64,000 bases of DNA from NCBI GenBank assembly GCA_036794825.1, contig DAIRGA010000009.1:87006-151005 (forward strand), written 5' to 3'. The notes beneath the pieces were generated by a model. It saw only the letters and a list, made by a program, of their open reading frames with translations, ran no database searches and was not told where the DNA came from. Each line of letters starts with the position of its first letter. The first letter of the stretch is position 1. Positions 35,923 through 44,911 of the stretch are shown here, in pieces. The DNA is from RZYY01 sp036794825. Its GTDB lineage: Bacteria; Bacteroidota; Bacteroidia; Bacteroidales; 4484-276. The position numbers and the translations under genes are program-made.

Positions 35923-38900
35923 TTAATCGGTTACCACCATTTTAACCACTTTCGAGCCGGTGAAGCCAGTCTGTTGGATTTCGATCCTAAGCAGGTAAAT
36001 TCCTGATCTCAATAAACTATTATCAATTTCTATTTCATGATTTCCGGGAGCCAGATTGGTTTCGGTCATCTCTTTAACCAGTTGGCCGATTTCGTTGATA
36101 ATGCTGATTCTCACAATGCCTTCGGATTGCAGGTTAATGTTCAGCAACTGATTTGCTGATAACGGATTCGGGTAAACGACAAAAGGCTCATTGAGATAAT
36201 CGTTACCAATTCCAGTGGTTTGACAAACAATTTCCGGCACTTCTATCCAGGAGGGAACGGCAGTAGCCGATTCATCAGCCAGTTCGCTGTACTCATCAAT
36301 ACCGAGTAAAACCGGGCCATTAAGCCCTGATAAATCCAGTGATTTCATCTTCAATGTAATCAACACATCGTCATTGCCCATACTCATTGCATTGAGGTCG
36401 CACCAGGCAATTTTGGCCAATCCGTCAGATGCATTGAAAAAGTAGCTTTGCGAACCATTCATCAGTTCAACTCCAAGCACCTCAAAATAATCTTCAGGAT
36501 AAGTGAAACCCAAAGAAATGGCGCCGACTTTCATACCATCTTTTAATTTAACAGGAACATCAAATTCGGTAAATGAACCTATGGTTATATTTCCATTGTA
36601 AATCACATGTACCAGCGGGTCGTCCTTTTTTGCCGGGGCATAAGAAGCGTCCACATCGCCAAAGCAAAGCATCCTGATGTTGTTGGTAATCTGATTTCCA
36701 TTGACTGTCAGGGCTTCGCTGTGCCACAAATAATCTCCTGACGGGAATGAATTGATCAGTGTCGCAAAGCGTTTCATGATGAAGAGCGCATCGGTGCCGT
36801 TCACGGTAGCGCTTTTATTTACATCGGCAGCGGCCAGTTTTATACCGGTAAGCGGCTCAAGCTGAGCAAAATGCCTGAGAATCTTCAGCGCATCCGTTGA
36901 GTTGCCTCCTCCCCACGCATTGGTTGGGGTAATTGTCATCTGGTAATTACCTGAAGCGAATGGAGCAAAAGTGTAGTTGCCTGAAGTGTTGGTGGTGGCT
37001 GTAGCGACATTTGCCCCTGCAAAGGTTTTTACTGCCATAGCTGCATTCTTCATTGGGTTGGAACCGGCATTGGCATATTTCACCCAACCGGTCATTGCGG
37101 TTGTCGGGGTTGGCAATACCGGTAACTGGGCAAATGGCGTGAAATATACAATCCCCTTTGCTGAGTTGTCGTATTTGTCATAAATCCGGGCGGCGATCAT
37201 TGTGGAGTCGGCTGTTCCCCAGAAATTATACCGGGCGTTGATGTTATTTACTGTGTTGTTGTAAAGTTCATGCGTTCCGGCATTGTTGTAAAAATTACAG
37301 GTAAACTCAGCGGTATTACCGATTATTGCCGAACTGTTTCCGTCGAGATACATACCATAAGCGCCGTTACTGATGAAACTCGACTTTTTGATGGTCAGTG
37401 TTGAGTTCATCAGTTTTAATCCGGTTTCAACAGCTCCGGAAAGGACGCAATTTTCAAGCATAGGCTGCGTAGTGCTTTCGGCATAGATGTTATACTGGTT
37501 GCCTTTTTCGATTTTGCACCAGTATAGCTTACTTACTGCTCCGCTGAAATCACTGTTGTCTTCGAAATACAATCCGCCCCAACCACCGGCAAGACCGTTA
37601 TATGGTCTGAAAACAATATGAAGATCAGAAGTTCCCTCTGCATTTATCTCACCACCATTCACCCAGCTTGATACAAATCCGACTTTAACCGATTTTCCCT
37701 CCGCAAAGTTTATAATTACACCTGGTTGAACAGTCAGCCTGCACTTTGAGTCGTATTTTCCAATGGTGATGTTATCAAGCACCAGGTACTCAACGTTGTC
37801 ATAAAAGATGGTCCTGTTATCTGAATAGGTACCCCCGGACAGTGCAATGTAATTTAATCCTTTGCCATAGAAGGTGTTATTTGCATGCAAAGGCTCGCAC
37901 GACCAGTCAGTGTAATAAACCGGGTAACGCCCGTTTCCGCTGAAAACGCAATTGTTATATGACCCGTAGCTTTGGTAATATTTCAGCCCATCTGCAGCAG
38001 CATCGAGGATTGAGCAATGGTCTATTTCGACTGTTGTTGTGTTTTCGCAAAATACATTGAAGTTATTTCCTTTTTCAATCGAACAGTAATGCAGTTTGTT
38101 GGTAGCACCAAACATGTCGCTACGGTCTTCTAAGTAAATTCCGTTCCAGTCGCCGGTTATTCCGCTAAAAGGTGTGAAAGTTATTGGCATTGTTGGTGTT
38201 CCGATAGCGTATAACTCTCCACCATTGTGCCAGGATGTTGAGAATCCCACCTGAATTCCTTTTCCACTTTCAAAATATAACGTTAAACCGGCTGCAACGG
38301 TCAAACGGCATTTTTGGTCATATTTGCCAACCTTTATATCGTTAAGAATGTAGTAATCAATGCCATCGTTCTGAAGTGTGCGATTTTCCGAAATGGTACC
38401 ACCTGAAAATCCGATGAGATTAATAGCGTTGCCAACATAAGCATTTCCCGACAAGGTTGGAAATGTAAGCGGTTCAGCAAAATTTAGCGGATACCGGCCG
38501 TTGTTTTGGAAGGTTGTACTACTTATTGAGTTAAATGCATTATAGAATTTTATCCCGTCCTGAAGGGCATTTCTTACAGTACAATGATTCATGGAGGGCT
38601 GGTTGCTGTTTTCGACAAAAATATTATACGCGTTTCCTTTTTCAATCACGCAATAATTAAGCACAGATGTTGCGTTCCAGTAATCGCTTCTATCCTCGAA
38701 ATACATCCCTTCCCAGCCACCGGCATTCCCGTTTATTGAAGTGAACGCAATTAAGCTGTCACTGGTACCGATGGCATAAAGTTCACCTCCATGGTGCCAA
38801 CTTGAAAAATATCCGACCCTAAGTTGTTTTCCGGCTGGAAATTTAATGGTATTTCCTGGTTCAATCGTTAATCTGCAAACCCCATCATACTTGCCAATAT

Positions 38901-41085
38901 TGAGATGTCCAAGCATAATGTAGTCATAATTAACCGAATACCACCGCTGGTTATCATTCACAGAACCTTCGTTGATACAAATCCCGTTATTTGTATTCCC
39001 GGTAAGAGTCAATGTCCCATTTGGTGGATAAATGGTGAGATTGGGAGTCGGAAAGTGAAGACCATAGAGATTGTTCTGACATGTAGTGTTTGAGAAAGTC
39101 GGCACAGATGCGCTGGAAGTGTAATAAATTCCCGCTGCTCCATTGTTGTTGATATTGCAGGATACAAAAGTTGGGTTGGAATTTTCGAGGTACAATCCAT
39201 TCTGACCGTTGCTTTTTATCATCGTATTTTGCAGGTTGATATGCGATCCATTAAGCCTTATGCCGTTTGCTGAAGAATTCCTGATTGTGGAATTGTTCAA
39301 CAGCGGTTCGTTGGATCCACTGCAATACAAATTGGCTGCATTGCCGCCATTACCACCATGAGCGATCACCGTATAATAAAACTGTGATGAGACGCCATTA
39401 TCGCTGTCAGGATTGAAATAAATCCCGTTCCAAAGCCCTGCATTGTTGGTATAACCCATGAATTTCACCGAGTCGGCTGCCGTACCGTTGCAGATCAGAT
39501 TGGCCTGGCCTACGGACATCGTAACTCCGGGAAGGAAAAGTATGGTTGTGCCAGCCTGGAACGTATGAGTTCCGGCAGTGAACGAAATATCTGACGTTGC
39601 CCAGTAGGGGCTTGAAGCCTGGGTGAAAGTTGTCATGGCATTCAGGTTTCCGGCAAGCTGTGTTCCCGGTGTAAACAGTACCAGTTCGTTGAACACCGGT
39701 GCGGCAGTGGCATTGCTCGTAAAAATGACCTTGTACTGCAGGTACCTTTTGGTCTGATTTACAGCAATCGGGCTGGTGGATGTTGGAGCAGTCCAATCTC
39801 CCCAGATCAGGTCATTACCAGCTGTCCGGTATGAATAGGCGATGGTGGAACCGGCAGGAACGGCATTTGTGAATGTAAGCTGCGAAATCAGTCTTTCGGC
39901 GCCTAATTCATAAAACGGATTTGAAACAAAAAATCCGGATTTTTTAAGGTTGGTCGGAGATAAAGTGAGATTGGTATATCTTGTATTGTGAATGGGAGCG
40001 CCCGAAAGGTTTTCACCACCGCAATACCCAATCTGACCATTTGAAGCGAAAGCGGCACCATCTTTTGTATAATCGTACATCACATCTGTGGCAAGGTTCC
40101 AAACCAGTGGCGACGCCGTAACATCAGCCCAATAGACGGTATTTTTCAATGTACCGCCACTCTCGCCGGCCATCACGGTAACAATACCATTCATAATAAC
40201 CGATGAATGATTACTGATGGAAACGGGCAGCGCAGTAGCTGTTGACCAGGCGCCCAGAGCACCGTTGTTCCCCGAAGTAGCCGTATAAACCGTATTGGCT
40301 TTTGTGCCGCCATTGGCAAATCCACCCAACACATAAATCTTATCTCCCTGAACTACCATAGAGTGCCCGTTGCGGGTAGCTGTAAGGTTGGTGGCATTGC
40401 TGAATGCAGATAATGTATTATCAGCCATGACTTTTGCATAGTAAACATTGTTTCTTGCTGTTGTGCTGGTGAGGTTGTTAGCGCCACCTGCCACATAAAT
40501 ATATCCATTGCAATAAGCTGCAGTGTGTCCCCAGAGTGTTGCGGGTAGTGTAACCGATGATGTCTGCCATGCACCGATAGATCCATCGGTATTGATGTTG
40601 GCGTAATAAATAGTGTTGTACAGATTGGTTCCATCTCGGCCGCCAAGTACATAAATGGTGTTTGTACCAATAACCACTGCATGATCTCTAAGTCCTGCGG
40701 GTAAAGGATTCAACGCTGTATAACCGCTGATACCACCGGATTGCAGGGTTGCCCGGTAAACCGCATTGGAATAAGTGGCATCGTTAAAGCCGCCAACCAC
40801 ATAAACATACCGGTTGTTCCAGGTAGCAGTTTTGTGTCCCATAAGGGTTTGAGGCAGAACTGTGGTTGTAAGCCATGTTCCCACGGCTGTAGCCTGAAAT
40901 GGAAGATTAACATTGTCAGATGCCACGATAAGGTCGTTATAGGCCCCTTTATGGAAATCTGCGTTTGTGGTTTGTGGAAATTGCACCTGAGCCAGCAGGG
41001 CATGTGGTCCGAAAATCGCAAGGAAGATAATTCCTGTCATCACCATTTTCCGGATGGAAAAAGTAAACATTTCGTCAGTTTTCAT
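35923..41085 (-). CDS. Kelch/beta-helix T9SS surface protein with dockerin-like and cohesin-like domains
   Basis: 1720 residues with a signal peptide (MVMTGIIFLAIFGPHALLAQ). Residues ~45-370 form kelch repeats (YVYVVGGFND, TIYVLGGRDG, KIYVLGGFANGG). Residues ~480-1310 form parallel beta-helix repeats; three units restart with a YDxxCRLTxxPG-like strand (KYDSKCRLTVQPGVIINF). Residues ~1330-1392 are a carboxypeptidase-regulatory-like sandwich. Residues ~1393-1489 are dockerin-like, with STDALKILRHFAQ, ADVNKSATVNGTDALFIMKR and GDVDASY. A cohesin-like domain (~1490-1623) and a T9SS type A sorting domain (VVYPNPLSANQ ... KVVKMVVTD) end it. The neighbouring gene, co-directional 11 bp downstream, carries four cohesin-like domains. 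It probably acts at the cell surface; polysaccharide binding or degradation is possible but no catalytic site was identified. Confidence 0.8.
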   Translation of the reverse strand: MKTDEMFTFSIRKMVMTGIIFLAIFGPHALLAQVQFPQTTNADFHKGAYNDLIVASDNVNLPFQATAVGTWLTTTVLPQTLMGHKTATWNNRYVYVVGGFNDATYSNAVYRATLQSGGISGYTALNPLPAGLRDHAVVIGTNTIYVLGGRDGTNLYNTIYYANINTDGSIGAWQTSSVTLPATLWGHTAAYCNGYIYVAGGANNLTSTTARNNVYYAKVMADNTLSAFSNATNLTATRNGHSMVVQGDKIYVLGGFANGGTKANTVYTATSGNNGALGAWSTATALPVSISNHSSVIMNGIVTVMAGESGGTLKNTVYWADVTASPLVWNLATDVMYDYTKDGAAFASNGQIGYCGGENLSGAPIHNTRYTNLTLSPTNLKKSGFFVSNPFYELGAERLISQLTFTNAVPAGSTIAYSYRTAGNDLIWGDWTAPTSTSPIAVNQTKRYLQYKVIFTSNATAAPVFNELVLFTPGTQLAGNLNAMTTFTQASSPYWATSDISFTAGTHTFQAGTTILFLPGVTMSVGQANLICNGTAADSVKFMGYTNNAGLWNGIYFNPDSDNGVSSQFYYTVIAHGGNGGNAANLYCSGSNEPLLNNSTIRNSSANGIRLNGSHINLQNTMIKSNGQNGLYLENSNPTFVSCNINNNGAAGIYYTSSASVPTFSNTTCQNNLYGLHFPTPNLTIYPPNGTLTLTGNTNNGICINEGSVNDNQRWYSVNYDYIMLGHLNIGKYDGVCRLTIEPGNTIKFPAGKQLRVGYFSSWHHGGELYAIGTSDSLIAFTSINGNAGGWEGMYFEDRSDYWNATSVLNYCVIEKGNAYNIFVENSNQPSMNHCTVRNALQDGIKFYNAFNSISSTTFQNNGRYPLNFAEPLTFPTLSGNAYVGNAINLIGFSGGTISENRTLQNDGIDYYILNDIKVGKYDQKCRLTVAAGLTLYFESGKGIQVGFSTSWHNGGELYAIGTPTMPITFTPFSGITGDWNGIYLEDRSDMFGATNKLHYCSIEKGNNFNVFCENTTTVEIDHCSILDAAADGLKYYQSYGSYNNCVFSGNGRYPVYYTDWSCEPLHANNTFYGKGLNYIALSGGTYSDNRTIFYDNVEYLVLDNITIGKYDSKCRLTVQPGVIINFAEGKSVKVGFVSSWVNGGEINAEGTSDLHIVFRPYNGLAGGWGGLYFEDNSDFSGAVSKLYWCKIEKGNQYNIYAESTTQPMLENCVLSGAVETGLKLMNSTLTIKKSSFISNGAYGMYLDGNSSAIIGNTAEFTCNFYNNAGTHELYNNTVNNINARYNFWGTADSTMIAARIYDKYDNSAKGIVYFTPFAQLPVLPTPTTAMTGWVKYANAGSNPMKNAAMAVKTFAGANVATATTNTSGNYTFAPFASGNYQMTITPTNAWGGGNSTDALKILRHFAQLEPLTGIKLAAADVNKSATVNGTDALFIMKRFATLINSFPSGDYLWHSEALTVNGNQITNNIRMLCFGDVDASYAPAKKDDPLVHVIYNGNITIGSFTEFDVPVKLKDGMKVGAISLGFTYPEDYFEVLGVELMNGSQSYFFNASDGLAKIAWCDLNAMSMGNDDVLITLKMKSLDLSGLNGPVLLGIDEYSELADESATAVPSWIEVPEIVCQTTGIGNDYLNEPFVVYPNPLSANQLLNINLQSEGIVRISIINEIGQLVKEMTETNLAPGNHEIEIDNSLLRSGIYLLRIEIQQTGFTGSKVVKMVVTD

Positions 41086-41355
41086 ACATAAAAATTTTGA
41101 AGGTTGATAACTTTGAGAGAACTAAATGCAAAGATTCAACTTAAAAAGCCAACCACCAAAGGATTTCCCGCTTTTTTTCAAAATTTCTTTTCGACGAAGA
41201 AAATGTGTTTTGTTGAGTAATTTTAAATTGCTGATTGATTGTTTTTTAGACTGATTGCCAGTGTAATACAACTACATTCAGGTACAACAATAAGTAAATT
41301 ATATCCTACTCCAGGCAAGCAAAACTCTTCGCCAGAGGAGGGTGACAGACCAAAA

Positions 41356-41538
41356 TTATTTGAGCTGTTCGATAATCAGTAAATAGTCAATTTTGGCCGA
41401 TCCACCCAAAAACATCAATGAAGGACTGATGTTGGGAACCACCGAAATTACGGCTCCATCCAGTTTGTTCAGAAACTGTTCGAGTTTTTCCTGCATATCC
41501 GAGCTGTTTACCCCGATGCGATGTACCCTGTATTTCAT
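41356..41538 (-). CDS. Small conserved hypothetical protein
   Basis: 60 residues, soluble: a helix-strand pattern with SSDMQEKLEQFLNKLDGAVI followed by VVPNISPSLMFLGGSAKIDYLLIIEQ. It looks like an authentic small alpha/beta protein. It begins 10 bp after the stop of another small gene on the same strand, which supports a two-gene operon. Function unknown. Confidence 0.6.
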   Translation of the reverse strand: MKYRVHRIGVNSSDMQEKLEQFLNKLDGAVISVVPNISPSLMFLGGSAKIDYLLIIEQLK

Positions 41539-41548
41539 AATTATGAGA

Positions 41549-41716
41549 TTAATGCTTTTTAATCCATTGTATCCATTGCTGAAAATTGATTGCCGCTACA
41601 ATTATGCCGACAACCGTTGCTCCATGCTTCCCGGTTATGATTCCTGCAACCATCAGCGCAAGCCCAAAAACCACAAGCAGAGCGTGAATAACCTGCCGTG
41701 TTAACTTGTTTTTCAT
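41549..41716 (-). CDS. Small membrane protein
   Basis: 55 residues from the ATG at 41714-41716 (an earlier start adds nine residues). One or two transmembrane segments cover most of it (ALLVVFGLALMVAGIIT and ATVVGIIVAAINFQQW), with a basic end. It is the first of two small co-directional genes. Function unknown. Confidence 0.55.
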   Translation of the reverse strand: MKNKLTRQVIHALLVVFGLALMVAGIITGKHGATVVGIIVAAINFQQWIQWIKKH

Positions 41717-42092
41717 TTCATTCGATATCTGGTTTATAATCAATTACATTGCTTATTTACATCTCAATATCATTCCAATTTCATACTGTAGAAATCTGTT
41801 AATGAAAACATAATATGAAAGTTGTTTTACTCAAAATTTCAATTTTTTGCAAATATAGTTCAAATATCATAAATTGTCAACATGAGAATGAGAAAGGACA
41901 TAGATTGTTCTTGTGCTATGCATTAATTGCACTCTGCGCATAGGTTATGAAAATCGCGGTACTCTATTTCGCAGCGCAGGTGTGAACAAATAGAGAAATC
42001 CAATGCGATATCGCAACAATTCCAGGCCGTTATGTTTCCGGCTGCGAATGGTTCATCATTTGATTAAAACTGTATACAAACTCCGGGAACTG
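41717..42092. other. A/T-rich intergenic spacer
   Basis: About 375 bp between two small minus-strand genes. The left half is very A/T-rich and is the likely promoter region of the two small genes. No repeat or RNA gene is seen. Confidence 0.4.
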
Positions 42093-42347
42093 TTACTTCA
42101 ATTTTCGTTGCTTTAACAGCTCATCCACGGCTTTTTTTCGCTTTGCTCTGGGATCATTCGAAAATTTGTAAATAAAAAACAAGGGTATAAGCATCAAAAA
42201 ACCAAAGGTGCTTTTTAAAATGCTGTAAAGGATTATTCCGAAAAGAAATCCAATAATGAAAGCATTGGTTATCGAAAATGATTTCAGCTTTTTTGCCTCC
42301 TCCAGCAACTCCTGGTCGGTTAATCCGGTCAGTTCCTTGTGTTCCAT
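42093..42347 (-). CDS. Small two-helix membrane protein
   Basis: 84 residues: an acidic N-terminal helix (LTGLTDQELLEEAKKLKSF), two transmembrane segments (AFIIGFLFGIILYSIL and FGFLMLIPLFFIYKF), and a basic C-terminal tail (RAKRKKAVDELLKQRKL). The TDQEL-x3-KKLK start is a pattern I have seen in small Bacteroidota membrane proteins of unknown role. ATG start at 42345-42347. Confidence 0.65.
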   Translation of the reverse strand: MEHKELTGLTDQELLEEAKKLKSFSITNAFIIGFLFGIILYSILKSTFGFLMLIPLFFIYKFSNDPRAKRKKAVDELLKQRKLK

Positions 42348-43074
42348 GTTGTTGTTTGATTTGGTGGTTTACAATGTTATCAAATTCGCTCTTTTATATT
42401 GTGACATTAACACCCGGAAAGGCTTTATTGTTCAGTGATGGAGAGGAGTGATGCAAAAAGTATGAGGCTTTTGCGTTGAGAAGTATCGTATTGCAATAAT
42501 GGCAAAGAATATGAGTCATTTATGTGTGGCTTAACCCATTGGGTGGCTAACACCTGAGATGCTAATACTTTTTTTGGCAGACGCTAGTACTTTATGTATA
42601 GGGAAGCCAGCCCTGCAAGGGATGGATTCCCTGGAGCTTTGTTAGAGATACTTTATCACTGCTGACCGACAAAAATTTGTAAATCCACTACGTGGAAATT
42701 TTGCTAATTGTAAAATTCTCTGCTACAATACTTTATTCGCTACGCGGAATCCCCGTACGCACGGGGTGAAGTATTGTAGGAAAAGGTCACCCTAATTCTA
42801 AAAATACCTCGTAGAGGTTAAATAAATCAAGGGTTTCAGGACGATTAATTAATTTTACCCGGACATTACTGATACTTTATGAAGCAGCTAAGTTGAGCGA
42901 AGATTCAGGGCTGCCATCCCTTGCATTATGGTCGGGATAAAATTATTTGTGTAAAGATCAGGGCTGGCTTCCCTTAATTTCCCTAAGGCAGACCCTAATA
43001 CTTTTTTTTTCGGAGATGCGAGGTTTCTACTTTCAGAGAATAGCCCATTTGAGGATTGTATTCATACCTAAAAG
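42348..43074. repeat. Intergenic region with degenerate short repeats
   Basis: More than 700 bp without a credible gene. Short related segments recur: GGGAAGCCAGCCCTGCAAGG at 42601-42620 is matched inverted near 42908 (GGGCTGCCATCCCTTGCA) and 42961 (GGGCTGGCTTCCCTT); CTAATACTTTTTTT occurs near 42562 and 42995; AATACTTTATTCG, GATACTTTAT and similar occur several times; a CCCCGTACGCACGGGG hairpin lies near 42750. These look like decayed mobile or structural repeats rather than coding sequence. Confidence 0.5.
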
Positions 43075-43162
43075 CCGGCAGTTCCCAGTCGGCAGTTCAC
43101 CCCACCACACCCCATTACCCCATCTCCCCTCGGCTCTGCAAGCGTAGCGACGCAGCCTCAGC
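43075..43162 (-). repeat. Dispersed G-rich repeat, copy 2 (inverted)
   Basis: The reverse complement carries the TGCAGAGCCGAGGGGAGATG and GCTGCGTCGCTACGCTTGCA parts of copy 1, plus the ACTGCCGACT box. Its edge supplies the stop codon of the tsaC/sua5 gene, so the repeat directly abuts that gene's 3' end. Confidence 0.7.
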
Positions 43163-44123
43163 CATTCCGCCAGTTGTATTCTGCTTTTCTCAGCCTGTCC
43201 ATGATGGCGCGGCCGATGCCTGTTTCGCTCACCGGCTCAGCCACGATAACGTCAATTTCCGGATCCTCCTCCAGGGCGTGCATCGCCTCAAACATATTCA
43301 CGGCATACTCTTTCAGGTCTTCCTTCTCCGACACCCGTATCACCCGGTGAAAGCCCATTTCGTGCCTGCCCGTAAAAGATATGAGGCCGGCTTTATCGAG
43401 GCTGATGCTGAATGCAAGAGACTGATCGGCGACTATCATTTTTTTTGCAGGACTGTAGTGTGATTTGACCATTCCGGGGGAGAGGACGGCTTCATCGGCG
43501 GGATTGTGGTCAAAAGGAACCACAGTTTCTATCTCTTCTCTGGTGATAATGCCATTTCGCAGAATCCGGAAACCGTTTGATGTTAGCAGGATGATGGTAG
43601 ATTCGATGCCCACGGTCGTTTTGCCGCCATCGAGCACAAAATCTATATCGGGAAGTTGCTTTTTGACATGGGCGGCCGTGGTAGGGCTTATACGGCCGAA
43701 CTTGTTGGCGCTTGGCGCTGCTATCGGGCATCCTGAGGCTTTGATGAGCTGCAGGGCAATGTCGTTCTGTGGTATTCTGATGCCGACTGTGGGTAATCCG
43801 GAAGTAACAATATCAGGTACCAAAGCGCTTTTTGGCAGAACGAGGGTAAGCGGCCCCGGCCAGAATTTCTCAGCAAGGCGAAATACGTCATCGGTCAGCC
43901 CAAATGCGAGCCTTTCCAGCTCTTCAATTGCTGCAATGTGAACGATGAGCGGATCGAAGGAGGGACGCTCCTTGATCTCAAATATTCTGGCAACGGCGGT
44001 GGGATTCAGCGCATCAGCGCCAATTCCGTAAACCGTTTCGGTAGGAAATGCAACCAACTTTCCCTCACGGATATACCGGGCGGCTGTGGCTATTGAATCA
44101 TGACCCGTTTTTTGTTCATTCAT
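43158..44123 (-). CDS. sua5: L-threonylcarbamoyladenylate synthase, Sua5/TsaC type
   Basis: Makes threonylcarbamoyl-AMP from threonine, bicarbonate and ATP for the t6A modification at position 37 of ANN-decoding tRNAs. The YrdC domain (~residues 10-200) has LVAFPTETVYGIGADALN, KERPSFDPLIVHI, WPGPLTLVL and GCPIAAPSANKFGRISPT. A C-terminal Sua5 domain follows a linker (SPGMVKSHYSPAKKMIV), making the 321-residue long form rather than the short TsaC. The gene seems monocistronic and ends within a dispersed repeat. The synthesis complex partners are not in the window. Confidence 0.9.
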   Translation of the reverse strand: MNEQKTGHDSIATAARYIREGKLVAFPTETVYGIGADALNPTAVARIFEIKERPSFDPLIVHIAAIEELERLAFGLTDDVFRLAEKFWPGPLTLVLPKSALVPDIVTSGLPTVGIRIPQNDIALQLIKASGCPIAAPSANKFGRISPTTAAHVKKQLPDIDFVLDGGKTTVGIESTIILLTSNGFRILRNGIITREEIETVVPFDHNPADEAVLSPGMVKSHYSPAKKMIVADQSLAFSISLDKAGLISFTGRHEMGFHRVIRVSEKEDLKEYAVNMFEAMHALEEDPEIDVIVAEPVSETGIGRAIMDRLRKAEYNWRNG

Positions 44124-44261
44124 AACTAATTTACCTTCGTCTTCAGCACACCAAACCCCATTTCAACAGGAATGTTCAGGTTGCTGTGTGTTTTCGGGGT
44201 ATAAAGCTCTTTGTTTCACCATTCAAAGGAAGAACTTTTAGGGGATTGATTTCAGTGCAAT

Positions 44262-44396
44262 AAGTCGGCAGTCTCCAGTCGGCAGTCTCCAATCCACAGG
44301 CGACGTCTCCAGTCGGCAGTCCATCTCCCAATCACTTCATCACCCCATCACCCCAAACCCAATTAACCATTCACCCATTCCCCCATCCCCCCATAC
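44262..44396 (-). repeat. Dispersed G-rich repeat, copy 3 (partial)
   Basis: Three AGTCGGCAGTC-type boxes followed by a run of CCCATC/CCCATT minisatellite-like units, as in the other copies but without the GCTGCGTCGC core. It lies between the tsaC/sua5 gene and purE, 14 bp from the purE stop. Confidence 0.6.
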
Positions 44397-44410
44397 CTTC
44401 TTCACGACCG

Positions 44411-44911
44411 CTACTTATCCTTCTCCCTCATTTTCGCCGATTTGGTGATCACCTGCTCACGGAGTTCATTTTTGTAGCGGATGATTCTCTCCCTGAGAGC
44501 GTTATCCTTAATTGAAATCATCTGAGCGGCAAGAATGCCTGCATTTTTAGCGCCGTTGAGGGCAACCGTAGCTACCGGCACGCCGCTTGGCATTTGCAGG
44601 ATCGAAAGCACCGAATCCCAGCCATCAATCGAATTGGTGGATTTGATGGGGACACCGATAACGGGTAGGGGAGAGATAGCTGCTACCATGCCTGGCAGAT
44701 GGGCAGCTCCGCCGGCGCCTGCAATGATTACTTCTATACCTCGCTTGTGGGCATTGGAAGCAAATTCGAACAGCTTTTCCGGTGTGCGGTGAGCGGAGAC
44801 AATATCCAACTCATAACCGACACCCAGGTGACTGAGTATTTCTACCGCCTGCTGCATCACCGGCAAATCGGAGTCGGAGCCCATGACGATACTTACTGGC
44901 TTTTGTTCCAT
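44411..44911 (-). CDS. purE: 5-(carboxyamino)imidazole ribonucleotide mutase
   Basis: Class I PurE: converts N5-CAIR to CAIR in purine biosynthesis. 166 residues with the family motifs MGSDSDLPVMQ (substrate phosphate loop), VSAHRTPEKL (with the catalytic His), GAGGAAHLPGMVAA and LPVIGVP, and the C-terminal ALNGAKNAGILAAQM. Its start overlaps the end of purK by 19 bp in another frame, so the two are translationally coupled. The purK-purE order is common in Bacteroidota. Confidence 0.95.
   Translation of the reverse strand: MEQKPVSIVMGSDSDLPVMQQAVEILSHLGVGYELDIVSAHRTPEKLFEFASNAHKRGIEVIIAGAGGAAHLPGMVAAISPLPVIGVPIKSTNSIDGWDSVLSILQMPSGVPVATVALNGAKNAGILAAQMISIKDNALRERIIRYKNELREQVITKSAKMREKDK

Noticed and set aside
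41393..41704. A plus-strand frame over the two small genes at 41.4-41.7 kb
   Set aside because: Antisense to two short co-directional frames that have better composition and spacing.
43465..43941. A 158-residue plus-strand frame antisense to tsaC/sua5
   Set aside because: Antisense to a clearly conserved gene; the translated sequence shows no domain.
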